From: Hippasteria phrygiana
Lineage: Eukaryota > Echinodermata > Asteroidea > Valvatida > Goniasteridae
Length of the DNA: 64,000 nucleotides
Direction of reading: 5' to 3'
Assembly: GCA_037893225.1 (NCBI GenBank)
Contig: JAZGUH010000770.1
Coordinates: 248,001 to 312,000 of the forward strand
The notes below the pieces were generated by a model. It searched no databases. It was not told where the DNA came from and saw only the letters and a program-made list of their open reading frames with translations. Within the stretch, counting starts at the first letter, position 1. The number at the start of each line of letters is the position of its first letter. The position numbers and the translations under genes were made by a program. Of this stretch, positions 55,061-64,000 are shown piece after piece.

Positions 55061-56334
55061 GCGTAGTTTACAAAATGCAGCCGAATCCGCAGCCGGTGTT
55101 TGTCAAACGTGCACGATTTTGGATCGCCACAAGGGTCTTGGATAAGTTGGCAGGCAATTCTTAACTTTTTCTTTACTTTTCGATGATTCTCCCTCGCTTT
55201 TCCGAGGGATCCAATCAGTGACCGAGTTTGAGCCTTATCATAAATTATTCATTACATGCAAATACATAGGACATGACGAGGCATCATGACCATTGATCTG
55301 CAGCTGCGCGCGTCACATGCGCGTGCACGCATGTCGGACATAAACCACGAATGTGATTGGTCAGAACACCATCAGGCGACGCTCACTGGATCGGTCTATT
55401 GCATAACCGCCATCATTATCACAGTCCACAGTCTGGTCGCGCCCCCGAAATGCCAACTTATCCAAGACTTTACTACAGATCCAAAATCTTATCGCGCTGT
55501 CGGCCTATTGCAACTACACTGTACCTGATCGCGCTGCCTGTGCATTGCAACTGCGAAAGTACAAAAGTACAATAGTAACGTCTTTGAACCAAGACTAGCT
55601 GGAACAGAGAGGACAGTCTTTGCAAGGGCATGCAGTTATGGGTACATAGACTAGTAGACATGTGACAGGCTTCGCGTTGCGCGAGCACGCGTGAATAACA
55701 GGTTGGTTCCCTCAACTTCACTGCCGGCCATTATGATTATCGCTTTAACGTTCACTCGTTCAGGGCCGAGTGGTGGACCAGGAACCAGTCTATAGCGGGA
55801 GTAGACAGATTATCTAACAAAAATATTAGATGCTACCTGAGTACGTGTAACACAATAGTGGCAGTTCATGGGGCGAGTGAAGTGCTGGACCAGGAACTAC
55901 ACGTAGTCTATTACCGGGAGTAGACTGGTTCTACAAGAAGATAATACATATAATGTACGTACGTAGTACGTGCAATCGGGGAGCTATCTATAGCTCCATG
56001 GTGCAATAATGCAAATACCAGTTCATTAATTCGTGCGTATCTGCTTGAAACTTTATTTCGTTTCACGGAACTCACTGTGGCAGCTTCTCGAAAGTTTCAT
56101 GAGGTAAACAATTTAAATTAATTTAAACAGAAAACACATCTGAATTGGTTGGAAAATTGGTCAAAGTGGGCGGCCTCGAGCCGGCCTCGACCAGATCTTC
56201 GAGTCCGGAAGGCTCCGAGGCCGAGGCCGAGGCCGAGGCCTTGCACTCCGAGGCCAAGGCCGAGACCGAGGCCATAAAAATCGGCCTCGAGGCCGGCCTC
56301 GAGGCCGAGGCCGGTCTCGAGACCTCCAACACTG

Positions 56335-59110
56335 GTCAAACCCCTCCATATTCCAACACACAATTTTGAGTGTGATATTAGAGACGGAGAAAAACCCTCT
56401 GAAAATGACATTTTGATGTGCCTTGCTGGAGGATGGTAAAAGTCAAGCGCCTCTATATTCCTACACACCAATCTGAGTGTGATATTAGAGGCAGAGAGAA
56501 ACCCTCTGAAAATGACATTTTGATGTGCCTTGCTGGAGGATGGTAAAAGTCAAACGCCTCTATATTCCAACACACCAATCTGAGTGTAATATTAGAGGCA
56601 GAGAAAACCCTCTGAAAATGACATGTTGATGTACCTTGTTGGAGGATGGTAAAGTCAGACACCCCTATATTCCAACACACCATTCTGAGTGTGATATTTG
56701 AGGCAGAGAAAATCCCGCTGAAAATGACAATTTTATGTACCTTGTTGGAGGATGGTAAAGTTAGACACCTTTATATTCCAACACACCATTCTGAGTGTGA
56801 TATTTGAGGCAGAGAAAAACCCGCTGAAAATGACAATTTTATGTACCTTGTTGGAGGATGGTAAAGTCAGACACCTATATATTCCAACACACCATTCCGA
56901 GTGTGATATTTGAGGCGGAGAAAAACCCGCTGAAAATGACATGTTTATGTACCTTGCTAGAGGACGGTAAAGTCACACTAGCACACCATTCTGAGCGTAA
57001 TATTTCAGACGGAGAAAACCCTCTGAAAATGACATTTTTATGTACCTTGCTGGAGGACGGTACAGTCAAATGCCTCTGTATTCCAACACACCATTCTGAG
57101 TGTGATATTAGAAGCAGACACTAATCCTCTGGAAATGACATTTGTATGTACCTGGCTGGAGGACTGTAAAGTCAAACACCTCCATATTCGGACACCACAT
57201 TCTGAGTGTGATATTTGGGACAGAGAAAAACCCTCTGAAAATCATACTTTACTGTACCTTGGTTGGGTACAATCTTGCGATGTTGATTCTTTGAGACAAA
57301 AAACAAAAGGATGATACGGGAAGAATTGGCCTTTATGAATGAAACATTGGTGTACCATGGCGGAGGACAGGCCTCGCCAGTTGGGCATACCATTATGAGT
57401 TTGGTACTTTTATGCAGAGAAGAGGTTGCCATCTGTGAATGAAACATTTGTGTACCATGGTGGAGGGCAGGCCTCGTCATTTGAACATACAAAGGAATTT
57501 CCTTTGTAAATGAAATATATGTGTACCATGGTGGAGGACAGGCCTCGTGAGTTGAGCATACTCTCATGATTCGAGTGTGGTACTTTTAGACAGAGGAAGT
57601 TGCCATCTATAAATGAAACATTTGTGTACCATGGAGGAGGACAGGCCTCGTCATTTGAACATACCAAAACATTGCCTTTGTAAATGGAATATATGCGTAC
57701 CATGGTGGAGGGCAGGCCTTGTGAGTTGAACATACAGACAGAGAAGAAATGACCTCTGTATATGAAATATATGTGTGCCCTGGTGGAGTACAGGCCTGGA
57801 GAGTTTGAACATACAGAGAAGAAATGGCCTCTGTGCATGAAATATATGTGTACCATGGTGGAGTACAGGCCTTGTGAATTGAACATACAGACAGAAGTAA
57901 AATTGCCTCTGTAAATGAAATATATGTGTACCATGGTGGAGTACGGGCCTTCTGAGTTGAACATACAGACAGAGAAGAAATGGCCTCTGTAAATGAAATA
58001 TATGTGTACCATGGTGGAGTACAGGCCTTGTGAGTTGAACATACAGACAGAGGATAAATTGCCTCTGTAAATGAAATATATGTGTGCCATGGTGGAGTGC
58101 AGGCCTTGTGAGTTGAACAGACAGACAGAGGAGAAATTGCCTCGGTAAATGAAATATATGTGTACCACGGTGGGGTACAGGCCTTTTGAGTTGAACATAC
58201 AGACAGAGGAGAAATTGTCTCTGTAAATAGAACATTTGTGTACCATGGTGGAGGACAGGCCTTGCGAGTTGAACATACAGACAGAGAAGAAATCGTCTCT
58301 GTAAATAGAACATTACAAACATTAAAAATAACGAATGGGTGCCATAGTGGAGGACAGGCCTTGTGAGTTGAACATGCCATTATGAGTGTGGCACTTTTGG
58401 ACAGAGAAGGAATTGTCTCTGTATTAAAATACAACATTAATTGTGTACCATAGTGGAGGACAGGCCTCGTGGTTTGAACATGCGATTATGCATGCCGCGC
58501 CTTTCGACAGAGAAGAAATGGACTCTGTAAATGCATAAAATTAAAAATGGAGCGTTGTGTACCATGGGGAGGACGAGCCTCCCAAATCGAGCATACCATT
58601 GCGGGGGTGATACTTTTGGACAGAAAGACCTCTGCATATGAATCATCTATTTGCCATGATGGAGGAACTTGCCTCTACATTATTTTGCACACACCATTGT
58701 GATTTCGATACTTTCAGACAGAGAAAAAATCTTCTAAAAACGACATTTTGTGTACCTTGGTGGAGGATGGACCACCCAATTTGGACCGCACTACTGTGAG
58801 TGTGGTATTTTCACAGAGAGCATGGCCCTCTGAAAATTAAGTTTTTATGCGCCATGGTGGAGGGCGGCCTGGGCCATCCAATTTGGACACGCTATCGTGA
58901 TTTTGATATTTTCAGACAGAGAAAAACCCTCTGAAATGAAATTTTTATGTATCTTTCTGTGTGACCTGCTTTCATATTTAAGCGCACCATTCTGATTGTG
59001 ATATTTAGAAGCAGAGTAAAGCCTTCTGGTAAAAAAAAAAAAAAAAAAAATACGTGTACCATGGATAGTGGAGAACGGGCCTCCAGTTCGAACACGTCAT
59101 TGTGATTTTG
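56335..59110. repeat. Diverged tandem-repeat field, main portion
   Basis: About 25-30 units of 80-118 bp share the order CATTCTGAGTGTGATATT, GGCAGAGAAAAACCC(T/G)CTGAAAATGACAT, then TGTACCTTG(C/T)TGGAGGA. From about 57330 the units shift to a related subtype: AATGAAATATATGTGTACC, then ATGGTGGAG(G/T)ACAGGCCT, then GAACATACAGACAGAG. Minus-strand frames up to 288 codons run through this subtype in all three phases and are products of the period. Confidence 0.85.
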
Positions 59111-60229
59111 AGACTTTGAGACAGAGAAAAGCCCTATGACAATGGTATTTTATGATGGATGGCGGGCCACCCAATGGTTCGCCTGTTTTGCAGTGTGGAA
59201 CATGCGTGCTGTCTCAAGCAACCTGCCTAAATTCCATGGACATTTGGGTCACGGTCTTCGAGGAGACTACACCTTTATATACTGTAAATTTACTCGTTCA
59301 TAAAAGGGGAAAAATCGGTTGATGTTGCAGGATTTGGTCAGATCATCCCCAATATTTTGTATCATTCGCTTGGCGAACCGTATGGTTGTATATTCTTTGT
59401 TCCCAGCTAAATCCCGAGTTCCTTTCGTCTCGCCGTCCGTATTCTGCTTATAGAAAATAATGTGTGCCATCGTGTGTACTCAGAAATGATTTCTTTCTCG
59501 TGATGCCGCAGGAGTTTCCAGACGCCTCGTGTTTTCCCTTTAGCTTGTTTGCAAAACATCCTCTCGATCAAACTGCAATTCCGGTTAAGACAGCGCTCCG
59601 CACCAGTTGGAACCGACCGGCCGGGAAACGTCCATTGTTAGCATTCGTCGGTTTTATCGCCGCGTTTTGTAGTCTTGGTTCCGAGACCCTTTTGTCCCCA
59701 TTTTTGTTTGCTTCCACTAAAACGAGGTCGCTGTTTCTCAGCGGATCGGCTCGGCAATGTATTCTATTCTAAAATCTTTTGTATTGCACGCTCTGAAAGA
59801 ATCGATTCTACCGTTCTTTGCTCGGTTCTTTACTTCCACGAAGGTCTCGGATATTCCTCCAAGCGGGTCTTAGCTTTTTCTTGACTTTTTCGATCATATT
59901 CCCCCGACTTTCCGGGGGAGACCATCAGTGATTGAGTTTGACCTTGATGAATGGATTATTCATAATTTGGCCAGCCCGCGGTCACCCTGGGTGCGGTTTT
60001 TGAGGTCGTGTTTCTGGAATTTTAAAGTTCATCGCGTCGCTTTGCCCGTTGAAGGATTGCGCGATCCGCGTGACCCAGTTTGTCATGCCTGGGGGAAATA
60101 TTTTTCGGGTTTGCGTGCAGGCAGACGTGTAGTTAAAATCCGCGGAGAAACTCCTGTAGTGCAGCTGGTTTCCGTTTCGCAGCTGAAGCTTATTTAGACA
60201 TCAAATAAGTGTATACGAAATATTTGTGT
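59111..60229. other. Unrecognised, partly codon-like DNA with a conserved hairpin motif
   Basis: No gene is identified. Frames at 59464-59772 and 59928-60197 have plausible codon composition but no domain I recognise. A block of about 75 bases at 59868-59955 resembles 55158-55250 inside the hAT element. It includes a hairpin (59901-59918) with compensatory base differences between the copies. Confidence 0.4.
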
Positions 60230-60931
60230 GGCGCTTTCCAGAGACCAGTAGGGTAAGTATTTTAAAGACTCCATTCAGCATGGCAAAGAATAACGACAAA
60301 TAACTAGACGAACGGTACAGTGTTTGTGGACAAACACAGGGCTGTTTTTGTGTAAAATTTGGTGATTGAAATGAAATTTCAAAAATAAAAAAAAATCATA
60401 GAAAATTAGCCGATGAAGTCATCATGACGTCACTTCGGCTTTTGCATGCTGGTGGCAGTATCTACCTACCCACCAATTTTCATGACGATCGGACATATCC
60501 TGGTGTGTGTTTTTTTTTTTAAAAGAACATTGTTGGTGATGTCATCATGACGTCACACATTTTCTCCCTTTTAGGGCATATCTTTGATACATACCAAAGC
60601 TATAACACAAAGAATTTTCAAAATATCTTGTTTTGTTCGCTAGATATATTGAAAAGGATGTTACGATTTTGAGATTTCAAAAATTCATAAAAAATCACGT
60701 GATGACGTCATCATGACGTAAATGTTCGGCATACATTCTGAGCAGTTAGTCTAAGTGTCTGCCACATTTAAAGCCAATCGGCAGCATAAAAGTAGCCAAA
60801 GTGCCGGTAAGAAAGAAAACGTGTACAAATGCTATGGGCATTTCGCTGAAAAAAAAAGAAAAAAAAGAACTTAGCGAAAACAAAGGCTGTTTCGGAAAAG
60901 TTTCCGAAACAGCCAATAATAATAATACTAA
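60230..60931 (+). repeat. Repeat X-related element with 3' hairpin and AAT tail
   Basis: It contains TGATGACGTCATCATGACGT blocks (60417-60432, 60538-60554, 60700-60718) and the sequence CAAAGTGCCGGTAAGAAAG ... CGTGTACAAA, related to 13440-13520. It ends with a 12-bp hairpin (60885-60896 with 60903-60914, GGCTGTTTCGGA) followed by (AAT)n at 60915-60931. A hairpin plus short tandem tail is the typical 3' end of a non-LTR retroelement or SINE. No coding region is seen. Confidence 0.6.
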
Positions 60932-61627
60932 CGAGAAGGATGATGAGTGAGCATGTGAGATATTTCTATTCTTCCGAATGTAAATTGAAAGGTAAAACCT
61001 TGGTTGACAGCTAGTGTCTTTACGTACTTACTATTCCGCCTTTCCAAATTTCCGCATCATAATTGATTTTATATTCAATCTATTTTTTCAAAGCAATAAT
61101 ATTCACGCACAGGAAAACATCAGAAGAGTTTCACAAATGGTGGTACGCGTATTCGTGACATCCCAACTTTTTATGGTTCAGTATAATCCAATGAAACATT
61201 GTCGACATCAAGAAGTATTGATTAGTGACAGCAGCCACATCATTTCGGGGTTGTGGGGATGCAGAATATATCTCCACTTACACACACCTTCTAGCAAGAT
61301 CACCCACAGATAGACAATACCTCCAGATAAAAGAGAAAATGAAAATAGGCCAGAAGGCAATTATTATGGAGTATTATGTTTCAGGTGGAAATTACAAATC
61401 CGCGCGCTTGAGTGAAGGCAGCTATGAGATTACCCGACGATATGTACATGCATGATTGTACACTGCATGAGTTAGGACACTGGTGTGTAAAGAACTGAGG
61501 TGTTCAATTAAAATAAAACCGTCAGAGTGTAAATTTCTGGAGATCAGCCAGTTTGTATATAGGCCTAAGTAAAAGTATTATACATTTTGGTTTTCTTCAA
61601 TGCCACATGTAATAGAGTATATTGTTT
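60932..61627. other. Unannotated DNA
   Basis: No gene, RNA or recognisable element. Short frames at 61014-61313 and 61225-61455 overlap in different phases and have no known domains. Confidence 0.45.
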
Positions 61628-61971
61628 CCAGTTTCTTTGTTCACTTTGAAAATGTGTTCGGGTTTGCCTGTGGTCAGTTTCCATTGTGGATTGTTTGACG
61701 AATTTTAAGTTAAGAAGTCGTATCACTCATTGAGTGATCCCCACAATGTCGCTTCCTAGGTTGTATCGTAAAAATGGGTGTGACCCCTGGCCAAACGGCA
61801 TTCTGGGTTTATGACTTCTGGCTAGCGCTCACCCGAGCAAAGATACTGACAATTTGGGAGACCGCTGGAATGGGGCGGGATGGCTCAGTTGGTAGAGCGG
61901 CCTGTACGGTAGCTTGGAGGTCGCAGGTTCGAATCCCGTTCCTGCCAGTTTCTTTGTTCACTTTGCAAATG
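61628..61971 (+). mobile_element. tRNA-derived SINE fragment or tandem SINE, flanked by a 27-bp direct repeat
   Basis: A tRNA-like module at 61874-61946 has a 7-bp acceptor helix (GGCGGGA with TCCTGCC, one G-U), a D-arm (GCTCAGTTGGTAGAGC) and a near-complete T-arm around GGTTCGAATCC. The anticodon stem does not pair, so it is not a functional tRNA gene. The 27-bp word starting CCAGTTTCTTTGTTCAC occurs at 61628-61654 and again at 61945-61971 (26 of 27 identical), either as a long target duplication or as the body of tandem SINE copies. Confidence 0.6.
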
Positions 61972-63055
61972 ATTTAAATAAGACTTAGTGTACATCTGCT
62001 AATTTAATTGGATGGAAATTGGAATACATGAAAACAGAGATATGTAACAAATGGTGTATTTCATATTTCTGATAACCACACACTGAACTCGGTGGCAGTT
62101 CTAACCTTTAGCGTAAATGCAATTTTGCAATAATGATTTGAAATCTTGACAGAAATCAATCGTATCCAGCGAAAAAAAAAATTATCTCAAAAATTAAAAG
62201 AAATGAGTGAAGCTAATGAAGTGGACCATCTACTTTGATTTTAAATCGACAGCATTTGAGTGGTTTGCTGGGCTTGCTATACTTCTCTTCATGTTCGCCT
62301 TTTCAAATATTAGTATGCACGGATTGCTACGCATGTAGGAATGTAATATATTTAGTGGAGGCATTTTGTTCGGGAGAAATATGAATGATGAAGACAATGA
62401 TGCATTTAAGCTCCGCCTTGCAGGCAAGGTAAGTACGAGCGTTTTTCAGTCAAAAGTTGACAAGACACCGCAACAACTAGTTTATTGTGCACGGAACTGG
62501 TCTGAAATTTTCACAATACTGGGCCTGGCCATGATGACTGGCTGCCAAAAAGTAGAAAAAGCACCAAGCCGGCATACATGTTTGTACAGGTGATTTAACA
62601 AGACTGGCAAAAACTCATCTTTTATGAAAAGGTAATTAGACAAATTGAGACATTTTTTATTCATTCATTCATTTCATTCGCATTGGCTGGTTGGAATCCT
62701 GGATTGAAGGGTGCACCTGCAGGTGAGTTGTCATTGTCGGGAGCGTCCGTAGCAAGGAGGAACCTGAGAAACTCTTAAGTTATTCAACCTTTAGGAGCGC
62801 CAAGCCGGTATTTTGTATAGCCATGTATCATGCTGACGTACATGTATCCACAGGGTGCATGTTGATATGTACAAGTGGCTTTTGTACACACATCCACGAT
62901 ATACATGTATATATATTACATCCGTGAATGATCGCGGGCACGACCGCCGGTGACAGCCTATAAATTGCGCCTTCTGTTGATGGCAAGTATCAGACAGTAA
63001 CGTCTTGTACCAAGACTGCGCGTTTGTGGCTGTAGTAGCGGCCTTTTTCTTTTAC
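61972..63055. other. Unannotated DNA
   Basis: No confident gene. A short frame at 62381-62430 (MNDEDNDAFKLRLAGK) ends at a good splice donor (AAG|GTAAGTA at about 62427) and could be a small first exon, but no partner exon was found in the window. Confidence 0.35.
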
Positions 63056-63243
63056 TTGACCTATCGCTGTTCGCGAGTTGGCCGCGCCCCTTGGACAGCC
63101 CTGTGGGGGTTTGTGTGAGTGGTGATGTTTGTTTGTCTCGGGTTTTGCGCGTTCCACGTGGAACGGTGGTTGATGTGGTTGGACGGTGGTTCGCAGGCTG
63201 CGTTGACGCGATTCAGGTGCGATTCGACCGCGATAGGTCGAAT
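63056..63243. mobile_element. MITE, copy B (same family as 5336-5516, inverted)
   Basis: Termini are TTGACCTATCGC at 63056-63067 and GCGATAGGTCGAA ending at 63243. The interior, read on the minus strand, matches copy A through CACGTGGAACG and the following purine-rich segment. It is more GC-rich than copy A, consistent with a younger copy. ORFs across it have no support. Confidence 0.75.
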
Positions 63244-64000
63244 CTTTCCGCGCACATGCTGCATATTGGTTACAAGGTGGTGCGATTTGAGTACTATTTG
63301 CACCACCGCTTTGTTCGGGCTCCAGAGTCTACTAGGTTTAGATATGGGCGAGAGATTAGAGCATAGAAACCGGAGCCCGAACAACAAACCGTTGGGGTGG
63401 GTGGGTGGGAAAACAAAACGAAATGGCGACCACCTGAGCTGGTCCGAATCCTCTTTCGCTAGCACGAACTTGCTTATTTTTCAAGTTAATAGTGTTATTT
63501 AAAACCCTCCATATATACAAAGACGATACAGAAGGCACTAAAACTTAAATCAATACATACACACTTATACATGTGCGTTTGTATAGCTATTCAGACCGCG
63601 GACCGGAAACAAAGAGGACAATAGGGTCCGCGATTGTGTCAAGGCCCACGAATGAAAACCGCGCACAAAACCAACGGGAGGCCCCCCGAAAAAGTTAGAG
63701 TACAAACAAAAGAGGGACAATAGGAGCCCCGCGATTGCCGGCGCCCACACACCTATGTGCGTGTAGGCCTATGTGTGTGTGCAGGCACGAATTACATAAT
63801 TTACGCTTCCCTGCCGCTTATCCTAGCCGCGACCAGACTGAACTGTGATAGTGTCTCTTCTGCCCTCTACGTCGCGGCAGTGCAAATAGAGTACCATTGT
63901 TATTCAGGGATAAACCCTCTTCCTGTCCAAACAAATAGTCACTCATTTTAACCGTGCGTATAAGGACGGTCTACAAACCGCAACGTTCCGTTAGGAATTA
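63244..64000. other. Unannotated DNA at the window edge
   Basis: No gene is identified. Bases 63847-63893 are the inverted counterpart of 14224-14270. GGGTCCGCGATTG and GGAGCCCCGCGATTG words at 63625-63640 and 63723-63740 form a short diverged duplication. Confidence 0.45.

Larger units (their letters stand above)
54127..56334. mobile_element. hAT transposon with GAGGCC subterminal minisatellites
   Basis: The 2,208-bp element starts CAGTGTTGTAG and ends CTCCAACACTG, with the 8-bp duplication GTCAAACC on both sides. Subterminal regions are built from the hexamer GAGGCC and its variants (54145-54268 and 56168-56325). A decayed hAT transposase C-terminus lies on the minus strand (54809-55060). 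It also contains a long imperfect hairpin (54436-54604) and a pair of related units of about 110 bp (about 55765 and 55875). It is inserted in the tandem-repeat field, so it is younger than the field. Confidence 0.88.

Noticed and set aside
57410..58437. Minus-strand ORFs of 223-288 codons
   Set aside because: All three minus phases are open across the same tandem-repeat units, which shows the openness comes from the repeat and not from coding selection.
59464..60197. Possible protein-coding exons
   Set aside because: Composition is codon-like, but there is no recognisable domain, start or splice support.
61874..61946. Functional tRNA gene
   Set aside because: Acceptor, D and T arms are present, but the anticodon stem does not pair and the spacing is too long, so it is a tRNA-derived repeat.

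Overview
This is a window of animal genomic DNA, with no prokaryotic organisation. Spliced genes, tRNA-derived SINEs, DIRS, hAT and TTAA-target elements, many microsatellites and frequent TACATGTA-type words suggest a marine invertebrate (an echinoderm, hemichordate, cephalochordate or mollusc would all fit). I cannot name the species from the sequence. I see no convincing ordinary host gene. Nearly everything recognisable is mobile or repetitive.

Layout. 1-6159: non-coding DNA with small inverted-repeat elements (about 1085-2160, 3642-3710, 4120-4491, 5336-5516) and a perfect snapback at 5888-5935. 6160-13989: a DIRS-type retrotransposon with gag-like, RT/RNase H/methylase-like and tyrosine-recombinase ORFs. 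It carries a 1,451-bp inverted duplication that includes 1.29 kb of its own left flank. 13990-19474: unrecognised DNA and a roughly 2-kb element bounded by TTAA (16279-18238). 19475-52667: a giant fold-back element (below). 52668-59110: flanking DNA, then a diverged tandem-repeat field interrupted by a 2.2-kb hAT element with an exact 8-bp target duplication (54127-56334). 59111-64000: unrecognised DNA, a repeat ending in a hairpin plus an AAT tail, a tRNA-like SINE piece, and a second copy of the 5.3-kb MITE.

The main object is the 33.2-kb element at 19475-52667. It has unique terminal inverted repeats of about 360-385 bp. These run into arrays of a monomer of about 198 bp in opposite orientation (about 26 copies on the left, about 49 on the right). 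The right array shows a 2,775-bp higher-order period. The arrays enclose a 17.7-kb core with one spliced gene on the + strand (25115-40613, eight exons). All seven splice junctions keep phase. In order, the predicted product has an SGNH/GDSL hydrolase domain, a C2H2 zinc finger, a long coding minisatellite, a PHD finger, a GCM/FLYWCH-like zinc module, a Mutator-like DDE transposase core, a USP-type (C19) ubiquitin protease and a Ulp1-type (C48) SUMO-protease-like domain. Single-base frame breaks interrupt the last exon at three places, so this copy may be decayed or may hold assembly indels.

Structurally the element resembles Foldback/NOF and Phantom elements of the Mutator superfamily. I do not know of a described transposase that joins SGNH, PHD, USP and Ulp1 modules, so this is my candidate for an undescribed system. 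How the parts work together is inference: the zinc modules and arrays would serve DNA/chromatin recognition, the DDE core would do the cutting, and the two isopeptidases would strip ubiquitin and SUMO from the transposase or chromatin. The role of the esterase-like domain is unknown.
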